Shown here: in pieces, positions 47,701-61,000 of the stretch
How positions within the stretch are numbered: position 1 is the stretch's first letter
Layout: each line of letters begins with the position of its first letter
Assembly: GCA_026874595.1 (NCBI GenBank)
Contig: CM049316.1
Location: forward strand, 39,932,695 to 39,996,694
From: Sipunculus nudus
Taxonomy: Eukaryota > Annelida > Sipuncula > Golfingiida > Sipunculidae
DNA length: 64,000 nucleotides
Direction of reading: 5' to 3'
The notes under the pieces: generated by a model
Database searches by the model: none
What the model was told of the DNA's origin: nothing
The model's input: the letters and a program-made list of their open reading frames with translations, nothing else
Program-made: the position numbers and the translations under genes

Positions 47701-50700
47701 TGTTCGGGTCCAGTGAGGCAGCACGATAGAATTTATAGGAGGAAACACAACATAAGTCCGAATTATTAATCTCGCCATGAAGGATTAAATATACATCTTC
47801 CATGTTTCCATGTAAGATTTAACAATACGATCTCTTTTGTTAATATACTTAGTGTCAGTTGTCGCCGACAGGTGCCGCTACTTTGGCGAAAAAGGTCCAC
47901 TGCGTCAAATTCAAATAAAACCTTAAAATGACCTAAATATCACTGACCTGACCACGTGGTTCGACCCCAGCCTGCGACTATACATGATTTACCAGCCTCC
48001 GGGGCTTTGGTCGGTAAGCAGACAGGCTGCACTTTGTCGTTGAACTGAAAGTCTCTCTTCGTTTCTAAGATGACAATATCATTTATTCTGTTGCCAACAC
48101 TGTTTTCTGGATGGAACAGGAATTTTGATACACCGTACATGGAGCCCTCATGTCGCTGGTGTACACCTGTGCTTACGTATAATTCTGATGGTTTAAACAA
48201 TCTGTAATTACACAAACACAAATATTCTAATTATATTATTATTTATCTTCATAATCATCGGTTAATGTTTTATTGATCTATTTTTTACACATATCACTAA
48301 CATCTGTGACTATGATTCTCGTTTTGTTGTCTATATACATCTTCATAATCCTCTCTTATTATACGTATTATTCTATAACGTATGTACATTTTCATAAATT
48401 CTCAAAAAATATACTTAAATTAGCAATAAAAGCATGGAGACGGTGTTTCTGTGTTGTCAAAATTATCAATTACCTGTAATATATCTCCAAATATATATAT
48501 ATATATATATGGTTCTCTATATCCTGATTTACCACAGGGAAATGATTAACTTTGCATTATACATGTAACGCCCTACCTTTGCTCGTTCGAGAAATAGAGA
48601 CAATGGGCGGCCGTGATCACGTGACGTGGACTGATGATGGTGGCGCCACAGAAGAGCACCCCCGGTCCGAAGAACAAACCTGCCATCCATGGCCAGCTGA
48701 AGGGTATGCTCTCATTGCCGCCAATGACGGAGAACATGCCGGTGTCTGGAAGGTTTCTTATTCCGCACACGGGCTGGGGAAGGGTGTCTAGACATAAATA
48801 AAAACGTATTTTAACATATACAGATGTGTGTTATTCATTGTTTACGTGTGTATGTCAGTTTCATGGATGATACCTCACTAAAATGGAACATACAAACGTA
48901 CTGGGGAAAGATCTTACATGTGCTCATACCTTTGTTCTAAAGATGTCTGTACTACAGCAAAATTCATACATTGTTCCAGAGACAGATTTTACGTGTGCAC
49001 TAAATGAAAGCTCATAATAAAGTAATAAAGTGATATTGAGCATGGATACTAAACGCCTACTCATATTTGTACTAAAGACAGCTTTTAAGTACGCACTACG
49101 TGCCAGCTCATACGTTAAAATAATACTTTATAATAGTCCTTAATAAAGTCATCCATAAAGATTTGAAGAAATATGTAATTTTTTAAAAATCTACCAACAT
49201 CAATGTAGGACAGATACTTATCAACAGATTCGTCCCATACACATAGGGAAGGACATTCCTGAATAGTTAAGCCTTCCAATTAAACATAGATGGAATTAAG
49301 CTACTTGGGTACTCGAATTATTAACTGAAAGCAGCGTACTTAAACACTTTATCAGTCATTAAATACTACAAGCGGGGACCCTGTTTGTGAAGTATTTAAG
49401 CAAATATATTCATGTCACATTCTTTTCTTTTCAAATAGAACAGAACGGTAAGTAGTTTGACGACAGTATTCCATTGTTAAAAAAAAACATCTTTTTCAAC
49501 AACAAGTTGCTCATGAAGTTTTTCGTCATTCTCATGTCAGCGTCTGAATCATATTTTGCATCATCCATCATTAATTATAGATGGTCATTCACTCAACACC
49601 AAATAATTGTGCAGAAGGGTTTTCCAGATACTGATTATTCAAGTAATGAAAACATATACAAATATGTACTTGATGGGTGGTTTCCAAATATAATATACTG
49701 TATCAAGAGGGCTGTAAAAAACTCTTGTGATTAAAACGTCCTCCAGTGTATATGACAATCTTAGTGCTTTAATGAATTCATCATCCATGATAATCTATCT
49801 TTAGGCACATTGCTTGCCAGACGGTATCGTTATTTTGGGACAATTGATAATTTCGGTGGCCGTCTTTGACAGTGCCCCCTGGTGGAGTTGTCCCATACCA
49901 TACCATCAGAACAGTTCACAGAGTTTTAGCTATGTCTCTCCACTACTACAGATATTGATTACCACAGATGTTTTTTTTTACTTTGCATATTGGCAAGATG
50001 ATTATTTGCATCTGTTAAATTTGCTTTCAAATGTAGTTTTTTTTTTCATAATTTGTAATGTAGATACTTTATTTTTTTATTTTGAGATTGAATTACCAAT
50101 TTGGACCATTGTCAAAAAGTTACTGAAATTAGGAACGCGTGAACGACAAAGCATTCTTCTATTTATTAATTTTTGAATGAATAAAGTAGAAAATCATTTT
50201 AAAAATATTTTGAAAATTCGATACTTTGCATTCCTGCTGTAACATAAATACCTGAATCTGTAACATTTCAGTTTTATTACTAATGAGTTAAGTTGCAATT
50301 AAATTCAAATAAAAAAAATAGAAGTCTCAAATGACAATTCCATAAAGAAAGCTAACACGTACACACTGCTATCAAGCATTTCTGTAAAGTTAAGAAACGC
50401 AGCTTTCAAAATATGAAGGTCTTATTTTGCCACCCTGTGGTACAATGTCCTCCTATTTTCTGGCCTCTTGTTAATGGACTACTGTTGATTTATGTTCAAC
50501 ATGTGTACTCGAGCAACAAATGTGAAAACTAAGACATTAACAACATCATGAATTAACGACGGAACACAAAATGCAGTAAAGCAGGCAAGGGTCTAGGAAA
50601 TTAGTTAGGAGGTTCAAACGACCTTGACACATATCTTATTTCTCAACTGAAGACCTTGAGCGTTTTCCCAGAAATTGCCTTTTTAAAAGGGCACCGTCTG

Positions 50701-53700
50701 TCGGACTGGGATCTCAGTAAAGGGGTAAAGAACTGTATATCAAATGTACAAGCTGCCCCACCAAATATCGTTTTTTTTACATCAGGTTATTTCTGATACT
50801 AAATTGTTATCTCGTAAAATGATAATATTAGATAAATTGAGCATTATCAATGAAAAGCAGACGGATGAAGCATGAGCATGTGGTGTGATAGGCGACATAA
50901 TGATGTTATATATGCAAATGTTCTCAAGACGGGGTTCTAAAATTAGTTTGATGAACCGATACTAAATAGTATCTTTCACTCTATTCTTAGAAAAATCCTT
51001 TGGCAAAATTCACAAGTTTGTTGGAAAATAATTCTTGCCGGGAGAAAGTGATGATGTTCACATGAGCATGTAGTGTGTTAGGCCACTTCTGAAAGTTATA
51101 TATATAATACGTTCAATCTTGGATCTTCTTATGGGTTTGATAAAGCATATGGTTGTGAAAAATATAATCTTTCATGGAATTCTTATTGTGACCAAATTCA
51201 CAAGTTTGGTTGAGTGTCACGACACTTTGGAAGATTGAAATGGTGACTCACCGTTACCAAGGCATGAACCTTCAGTCAGTTTTATATCGTCCAATGCTAT
51301 GTCACCTTCGGGACCTTTTCCTCTTAATGCTGCGAAGAATATACGGAACAATACCCCCGGTGGAGTGTTAACATCGATCTGTGCCTTGTTCCACCCGTCA
51401 CCCTGCGATCCTGGATAAAACGATATTCATATGTCTACAATAATATGTGTTTGTGTCATCGGCCAACGCTAGGCCTGAAAAACAATATCATACAGCCACC
51501 GCTCACAATTATTTATTTTTTAATAGGTCACCCATGGATCATCAAGTAAACAGTGCCATCCAGGCACCATTTACATTTATATCCGTTTCTTTCCAATTGC
51601 CACGCTAGTGACCCCCATTTGGCAATATTACTTCAATATCTTAATTTTTCTCCATGCTTTTGTTTCAGTTGCCAGACTGGGGCATTTATGTGTACAGCTA
51701 ACCTGTAAATATATGAGAAACACCTTTCTAAAGTATAAATCCGGTTAAGGTCTACCTGGATCTGGTTGACTTGAAAGATATATTTAACTAAATGCATATA
51801 CAGCATTGGTTCAAGACAACCTCTGGGTTAGAAAATTCGTTTCCAGAAAACTTGATTTTACATCGCCTGGCAACAAATTCCTTTTTTTACTGATGTCATA
51901 TTATTTTCACGAAATGTGATGCACTATCCACAAGGAAAATTATTGTTTTTACCCGTACATCATTAAAATATTCACATTAGAAATTAATTATTGCTATACA
52001 CGTGTTTTAATTAGCTAATAGCATATACATGCAGAATCAAATATAAAGAGGTTATATAAGTTTTAAAGGTAAATAGAAGCAGTGTTGCACATATCACTGA
52101 CCTCTCTTACTCCAGACGAAGTTGAAATTATTTGAACTTTGGAAATAGATGACGTCAAGGTCCGCAACATCTTCCCCGTGCATATGGTACCAGAAGGTCA
52201 TGCAGTGGACATTCCGAGTTGGTCTAACTGGTGGATGTAGGACCAGCTTGGCCACTCGGTCTGCCTCCCCATTCAGGGCCTCAGCGAATATATACATCCC
52301 TGAAGACACAATGAAATGTCAGAAAAAATACTGATAAGATTCGTTATATGAAGACATCAAATGTGGAGAACTATACTTGTATTTTTACTACTAGTGAATA
52401 TTTAGCAATTCGTGGTTACTTGATATTAATGTTTTATGTCTGTAAGATATTTTGGACAGAGCTAGCATTTGACAAAATGTCAGATGCTACTTGGCAGTTT
52501 TTGTGTTCAATCTGCGTCGTCTAGTATTCAGTGTTTATGGGACTTTATGTCTCTAGCTTGTACCTTCGTTTGTTCAATGTTCACTGCTGGATGGACTAGT
52601 TTGTCTTCAAATTTTTTTTTATACAGAGACAGCTACTACTTAAGCCATTTTGTATTATGCCAAACAATACTTACATCCTATTTGATACACTATCACCTGT
52701 TACATGACCATATATTAACATCTTGTGCCGTGTGTTACACTCAAGTCTGGCAAATGCCAATTGGACAAATGTGTCCCCAACTTTGCCATATTTTATTCAC
52801 AATCAACTTCTGTTTGGACTATTGGGTGTTAAACAATGTTAACTGCTGCAAGAACCCTCTCTTCCATCTTGACATGTGATATATAATTCCAACTGCTGCC
52901 TAGGCCAATTTCTCTTCAACATGCTTTGTGGCAAAATACCGACAGCCATAAAGGCATTTTTTGTCCCTAGCTCGTGCCAAATTACTGTTAAATGAATTAT
53001 ACAGTTCACATTCCCAGGCTGTGCATTATTTTAAAGTGTTTAACTGCTAGATGAACCATTGTGTCTTATTTTGCACCGGATCGTGTAGAGTTGTTCAAAC
53101 TGCTACTGATTGCTATTTTGCAGTTGTTCAGAGCTTATGCCTTTGACCTGCTACTTTGGACAATTTGTTCATTATGTTACACAACGTTACCGATTAGCCG
53201 GGCTATTCTGTTTCGAGATCGTGCCTTGTACCATGCAAACGTGAAATGCATATTGTAATCAGCTTCTTAGTCATGCAGTATTAAACCACTACCCTGCGAT
53301 GTCCCTCTGGTGTGATCAGTGGCGGGTCCTGTCCCTGATGTTCTAGTTGGCCCAGACTTCAGCATCCATCTGTAGGTTTCAGGATTACTTGCATCATTCA
53401 GAAACTTAAGACAATCAGTTTCGAAATCACATGATGCTACTTCACGGCCTCTCTTTCCATTCACTGAAATAAAATATGTTTTGGAATTTTTACTCATTCA
53501 ATGTTTTAGTCAAGTATATTATGGTGATGCATTTTCTAAGACTTTCATGCATAAGAACCCTAAGGCAAAACATACAATATAGGACACACAAGTGCAAAAG
53601 GCTAAACATACAATATAGGACACATAAGTGCAAAAAATATTATATCTCACCTATCCTTCGCTGCGATAGGACTATAACTATACATAAAGGGGGAAATATT

Positions 53701-54790
53701 TTACAAAATATTCCTTAATTTTTCATAATAAACAAAAAAATATCAGGAGACTAAGAACAATTAACAGATCTCTGGAGGACATATATTGAATTTTATAATT
53801 TTGGCATGAAAACAACAGATTTGTCTTTTGCTGCTATTAACGTTAGGAAGGTGTATTACAATTATAAGTACATCTGTGTTAGAAGGTTGATAGACATGTT
53901 ATTTGTTTTATGATTTTAATATGATAGGGTTTCCTTCTACCGGTATATCAATGCCATGCAATGTTTTCACAGCCTCCTACAAACCAAACTTCTTTGTAAT
54001 ATTACTCGTGAACGTTAAAGGACTATATGCTTAAATGTTTATGTACAAATGAAGTACCCCCTGATTAGTATACGCGTGACTAACTAATGCTTATACAACT
54101 CAAAATCTCGGAGTATTTAGAGCCATGATTCCTGCATAATGATTGCAATTGAACTATCACATATAACCATATTAAACACAGTAGATTCATCATTGCTTGT
54201 TTTTTATTCTTTTACCTACATTCTAAGCAGTGTCCGAGCTGATGAATTTATTATTTTTCAATCATCCACTTACTGTTGAAGCTTATATTACAGCACAGAT
54301 ACTATAGAGATAAATTAGGGTTTGGCTAGGGTTTAGAAGTACCTGAATTTATTAGGGATATATTTACAGATGCTAAACCTATATTAAGTAAAGTAAATAA
54401 TTATTCCATTCACCTCTCAGCCAATAACAGGTTTATAAATTATATCCAGAGAGTGTTAAGTCTGATTATCAAGCGTTAAGCGATTGTAAAGCTTAGATGC
54501 CTTGGAGAAAATACAAAATAAAATCCGGATCACACATACCCACGGGCGGATAAGAAATGTCTTGATAATGCCTTTGATGAAGGTGATGTAGGAAGCCACG
54601 CATTAGATACCAATTTATTATGTTCTGACTGCATCATTATAATAATTAGAAAACACTTTCGCCTTCCATCCTCTCATTCTTGGTTCAGTGTATTTTTTTT
54701 TTTTTTATTTTGTCCTCCGATTTCTCATCAGTTGGATTTTTTGCCTCGCCAGCATAATTTGTCAGCAGGAATTTGCGCTCATGAACTGAG

Positions 54791-54844
<54 letters not shown>

Positions 54845-57800
54845 TAGAATAAGAACAGTGGATTTTTCACATTTTCAAATTTTATTTTCCCCCAGATATA
54901 CATTAGTTTACGAAGTAGTAATTAAGTATTATTTGTTTGTCCTTAGGTCTTTGGGTCTTATATTTAATGGTGAAACATAATATACAACGATGCATGTAGA
55001 TATATGACAGACCGTGACAGACTACACATGAAATAATCAATAAATGAAATGGATTATGCATGAAGTGCTACATATCAGATCCAATTAGGAAATTCAAAAG
55101 TCAATTAATCTCTCGTTATAAATTATGCCAGCGCAGATTTTAAGATGCAGTTGCACACTATGTTCCGGCCTGGTGGCGTTCTTCGATTATTGGTTTGATC
55201 CCAGGATGCTGATTGGTCTCCTGTAAACGAATGTGGAATGCAACCAGTTCTAATATCAAGATGATACTCATAAATAAAACAAGTCGATAACAATTAAGAT
55301 TAAATCAGAAACAACATTATACGAATATAGTGATTATTTCAAATAGTGCTGAAAAGAGTCCATAAAAACGATAAAAGTGCTCGTATATTCACATCGCTGT
55401 AAACATAGACATTTGGTATATATTCATTGCGGTAGATTCTTTACCAAAATGGTTTCAGGCTAATTGTGATGAAATGATTGTACGAATGGCCAAGTTAGTG
55501 TAATGCGAAATATAATTGCCAGTTGAAAAGGACTTTAATTAATGAAAGAGAAAAATGGGTAAAGTTTGTTATTGTAAGATATGCCAGTATAACTATTATT
55601 TATGTTGCATAACATAGGAAAATCCAGCTTCAGTCTTTCAGGATTCTCGATTACTCTAGTACAAAATCTGCTACCCGTTTCAGCACTACTTTCTAGCGAG
55701 TGGTGAGTGAATCAATGATAACTATAATATACCTATATATTTCTACACGTAGATAATTACGAATGAGGTAGGCTTGATTGTTGATTACTTTATAAGGCCC
55801 CACAGTTAAACCTGATATAAAGAACTATATGAACCTAAACGAGGAAGGTATTGACAGGTTGTTCAGAACACCTTTGTGAATGAATCATGAAAAAAGAACT
55901 AGTAATGGAAATATGGAAAATATACGACAATATTAATAGAATAAAGGAAACAAATGGGACAAAGCTAGATTGATTATTTCCCATTACGATTCAATGCAGA
56001 ATAAAAATCCTGCAACATATGCATGTTGATACAAGCCATTACAAGGGTAGCATAATTTGCTTAAGCATGGCACCGAGACCAGGGGGTTCTCCGCATTGCT
56101 CTCAATATACTATAAAGGAATGAGAAATATGAATAACATTGTGAACAGTAGGGGAAAAATAGAAATGGTCGGATAATGAACACTTTGTGCACACAGTAGC
56201 TTTGATAAACTAGAAACTGAATGCAGAATCGGCATCCCTCCGTCCTTAATTTATTTCACACTTAACTTTTCTCAATATATTTGAGGACCTAAGTATTGAA
56301 ACATACCCTAAATCAGTCATTTTTGAGGAAAGTAACTCGAGGTGCACAGAGTGAAAGAAGACAGGAAAGACCTTATAATTACTTTTGCAGAGTCATGTAC
56401 AGGAAAAAGGAAAGGTATCTACAAACTGCACAAAAATGTCCACTATAGAGCGTATTGCACACAATTACACACGAAAATGAGTGTTCAATATGTTCGAACA
56501 CACACACACATATATATATGTGTATATATATATACTTTATGAACATATTTTCAAACAAATTTCCTTGAGCAAGAAGAAATAAACAACAAAACACGAAGAC
56601 TTACAATCGCAGTCATTTCGACAGCGCTTGTACTCTGTTCCACTTCCGGGACAGTTGTTAGTCTTGCACGTTCTCTTCCTCATAGCAACGCCCTCTCCGC
56701 AGCTGACCGAGCAGCCCTGCCAGGATGCCCAGAGATTCCATACACCCGCTACAGAGAGATTGTTCACGTATTAGATTTTAACTTTTATATAAACGCTGTA
56801 GTTTCTGAGGGTACATATAAAAACAACAATGTATACAGATAAACAAATCCAGGTGTCTGCTATCGCTAACCTATAGCTTGGAAACCCTTCCTAGGATTAT
56901 ATGTCATTCTCAATAATAAAAATTAGGTACAATTCCGTCAAATGTGTAATTTAATCAGAGGATAAGTAAGTTTTTTTGGGAGATCTATCGCCAACACGGA
57001 CAGAAGGGGGTGAGGTATTTGTAGTATTAATTTTCAACAATCATACCAGGGAAATTTCGTCTGAAAAGTATGTGTATTTGCCAACTGTTTTGTTGCAGTT
57101 CTGACGTAATGGCTGATCTCGTTGTATCTTAAATTTGTCCAATTAAAATAAATACGAGTGATTTTTATTAAATAAATTTTTGTGATGACCTGCGTTAAGC
57201 CATTATGCTTAACTGATCTATAGTTTTTCCCCACAGTGTGTGAACATTGAACTTTGGCAATAATTCTCTCACCTTCAAATATTATTATATCGTTGATGAG
57301 GGAATGAAGGCCTAATTTGAATTCAAAACCTCATTACAGAAACCAGTTTTTTTTATATTTTACAATCTTTCTGCGCCTCGTGGCCAAATCACAAGGGAGG
57401 TCAAGTGGTTGCCAGTCTCAATTCGTTTGTTACATTTTTCTCAATATTTACGACAAACGATATTTAATCAGCAGCTTATAAGTGGCGTCGTTTGAGCATG
57501 TGATCTGATACCTTCAAAGGAGATGAGATACTGTAAAAAATATACTTTTTTTCATATATCGATTTCATTACATTACTACACCAGTTAACAAGGTACGCGT
57601 TTAGTTTCCGTCTAGTAAATAAGACTTGTGCTTCTTTATTCTTTATTTGATCTTAGTGATCTTTGTCATCTTCCAATAAATTATAATACATGTATTTCCA
57701 CAAGTGCAATCGGGGCCCATATCCAGAACAGACACTATACTGCCTTATGGAAATGTAACGGCTTGATATATGAGATGCTTTTATAAAGCAAAGGTGAATG

Positions 57801-57981
57801 CCCTAAGTTATCATGTAATCTGGCTATAGGCTAATGTTCAGTCCAATAGTTGTTCCTTGCCTACATGATTAATTGCCGAGCCTTCAGTAGCGCCCTATTA
57901 GCGACCCGGAGTGTATGATCACCTAAACACGGTATCCTAAAATCAATGTAAATATATCTTTTTAATAGTTTTCATTTTTCT

Positions 57982-58031
<50 letters not shown>

Positions 58032-61000
58032 AGAAGATAATAATAAAAGTTCAAAGTCTGATCGAATCTGTCTGAATCGAAAATTCGTCATAAAAATATT
58101 AAAGCTAAATTGAGACCATTTAACTTCTAAAACAAGTGGCCAATGAGCCATCACGCTCAGCTAAATATGACTGGGTGCTTATTTCTTTAATTACGTTATA
58201 TATTGTCTGTGAGAATAGCCTATGGCTAATGTTACTATGTTGAAAAATGGACAGAATATAAAAATTTCAGGATTCATAATAGACATGCCCAGGACCCCCC
58301 TGGATTTCTCAACAAAGGGTTCCAAGGAAATGGATGCAATTTGTACCCTGTCTGTCTGGGTGCTCAAAATCATGTTTCTGGTCCATAGCTCGCAGAATAT
58401 AGGTCACCATGGCCCTATTTCAGGTTTCCAAGGAGAATTGCCAAGGACTTCCCTGAATGTCATGTTAGAAGAGTCTAGATCTAATGAATATAATTTGTGC
58501 CCTGTCTGACTGCCCAAATCCATGCTTCTAGTTCTGGCCAGTAGAACCTCCCTCCCTTTTGTGTTTCAAGATTCTGGACTTAACAGACAGGATCTGACAT
58601 TCTTGGTGCTCATATGACATATTTTTCCTATAGGTTGCAGAATATAGGTCACCATGACTTACATACAGGTTTCCAAGGACATTTTCCTAGGATCTCCCTG
58701 AATTATGTTAGAAGCTCCCAGGCCTAATGAATACAATTTGAGCTTCGACTAACGGTCTGGGTGCTCAAACCATTTTTCAGCCCATAGGTCACAGAATATT
58801 GTTCACCATGACCTACTTTCAGGTTTCCAAGGACATCAGCCTAGGACCCCCCTGAATTTTATGTTAGAAGATTCTAGGGCTAATTGATACAATTTGTGCC
58901 ACATCTGACTGTCTGGGTGCTTATATGACATCTTTTCCTATAGGTCACATAATATAGACCATAGTGACCTAATTTCAGGTTTCCGAGGACATTTGCCAAG
59001 GCGTTCCCCAAATGTCACGTTGAAGGATTCTAGGCCTAATGGATACAATTTGTGCCCCACCTGACTGTCTTGGTGCTCAAAATTAAGTTTTTCGGCCCGT
59101 TGGTCACAAAGAATAAGCAACCATGATCAAATTTCAGGTTTCCAAGGAGATCAGCCTAGCAACTCCAAAGATATTGTGTAAGAAGATTCTAGGCCTAACA
59201 GATATTATTTGTCCCTATCTGACATTCAGGGTGTTCATATGACATCTTTTCCCTATAGGCCGCAGAATATAGGTCACAGTGACCTATTTTCAAGTTTCCA
59301 AGACATCTGCCTAGGATCTCCTTAAATTTCTTGTAAGAGGATTCTAGTCCAAATGGATAAAATTTGTGCCCCATCTGACCGTTTGCTCAAAATCATGTTT
59401 TCGGCCTGTAGTTCACAAAATACAGGTCACTATGACCTAATTTCAGGTTTTTGCCAAGGAGATTTGCCTAAGAACTCCCTGGATATACAGTTAAAAGTTT
59501 CTAGGTCTAACGGTTACGATTCGTGCCTTTTTAACGGCCAAACGGCCAGACGGCCGAACGGACGCCGGAAAAAAATGTGATTGCTATAGCTCAGATGAGT
59601 TACAATCAGCTGAGCTAAAAACACAGATTAATTATGACACAAGAAATGATTGACGCTACAGAATTTGATACTGCTGTGATTGATCAAATGAATACCTGAA
59701 TGAAAGAAAGAATTGCCGAACCCTCATCTGACAACCACATTTATGGTTTACGTAGGTGATGAATATAATCATACGTAATGTATTCTCTTTGAAGTTTACT
59801 GTGCATAAAATCTTTAGATAATAGATACTGCAAATTATGGCTTGATTTAAGTTAAAACATTAGTTTCTGTTGTTGATCTAAAGACCAATTTATTCAAATA
59901 CTTAAGTTATAAAAAGAATAGCAATACGTGTTTTGGAAGGACAACTCTGTCTCTGGCATTTCTTCGTTTCTGAAGACGGTCCCTCGCAGAGCGAAGAGTC
60001 AGTGTTACATGACCTTGTTCTTCTCTGTTCCCCAGTCCCACAGGACACGGGGCAACTCGTCCATTGACTCCAGTCATCCCAAGCTAATAAAGGATAGAAA
60101 AGAATATTAATTTGATCATTGACGAAGAAAATGTTTATGAACTATACATTATTGTCATCAGTTTCTATTTACCATATAAATTGAATGGCATATGCTGATT
60201 AAACGAGTAACTATAAAAATATAAAGATTTAGCCGAGGCGTTCTTGCAAGCGGGGCGGGGTTTGAACAAGGTGGTAATGAGGAGGTTAGATATGAGTGTC
60301 GGGTGCACTGGGTGAAGGTAAGGCAGAGAGGCGCAAGTGTGCCATGTAGTAGGTGGCATTGTTGCAGTGAGGTGTGATAATGGGAATGACGGGATGGTGG
60401 TCCGGTGTATGTGTTTTGAGTTAGTCGTTAGTGGTGAGGCAGTGAGGGGCGAGTGTATGAATGTAGCAGAAGGCGGATAGGCCATGAGGCGTTTGTGTCG
60501 TCGTGTATTAGATGGTAATGAGGCAGTTAGACGTCAGTTTGTGATGGTTGGTGGTGCGGTAATGAGGCTGGAGAATTTGGCTGTAGTGGATGAGAATGTG
60601 GTATTGAGGCGTGTTTGTGGCGTATTGTGTGGTCTTAAGTCAATGAGTCGGTAGTCTGGGGACGTGGTGGTGGTAAGGCAATGAGGCGTGAGTTTTTTTC
60701 AAGTAGTGGTGGAGGGATGGCAGTGAGGCGTAGGTGTGGGGATATAAATGTTAGTGGTGCGGTCATAAGGCCGCAGTGTTTGGAAGCAGTAGTTGACATT
60801 GTGATAGTAAGCCGTGTTTGTGGTGTATTAGGTGGACACGAGGCAGCGAGTGTGTGGATGTAGTGAGTGGCAGCGAGGCGTAATGTGGTGATGTGATTGT
60901 TGGTGGTGCGATAATAAGGCCGGAGTGTTGGTGTAGTGGTTGACGTTGTGGTAGTGAGGCGGGCACTGGTGGACATGAGGCAGGGAGACAAGAGTGTGAG

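Noticed and set aside
55135-55230. Possible extra protease exon on the minus strand (acceptor TTACAG, then DQSASWDQTNNRRTPPG)
   Set aside because: No good donor keeps phase 1 and the sequence has no TSP1 or MAM cysteines.
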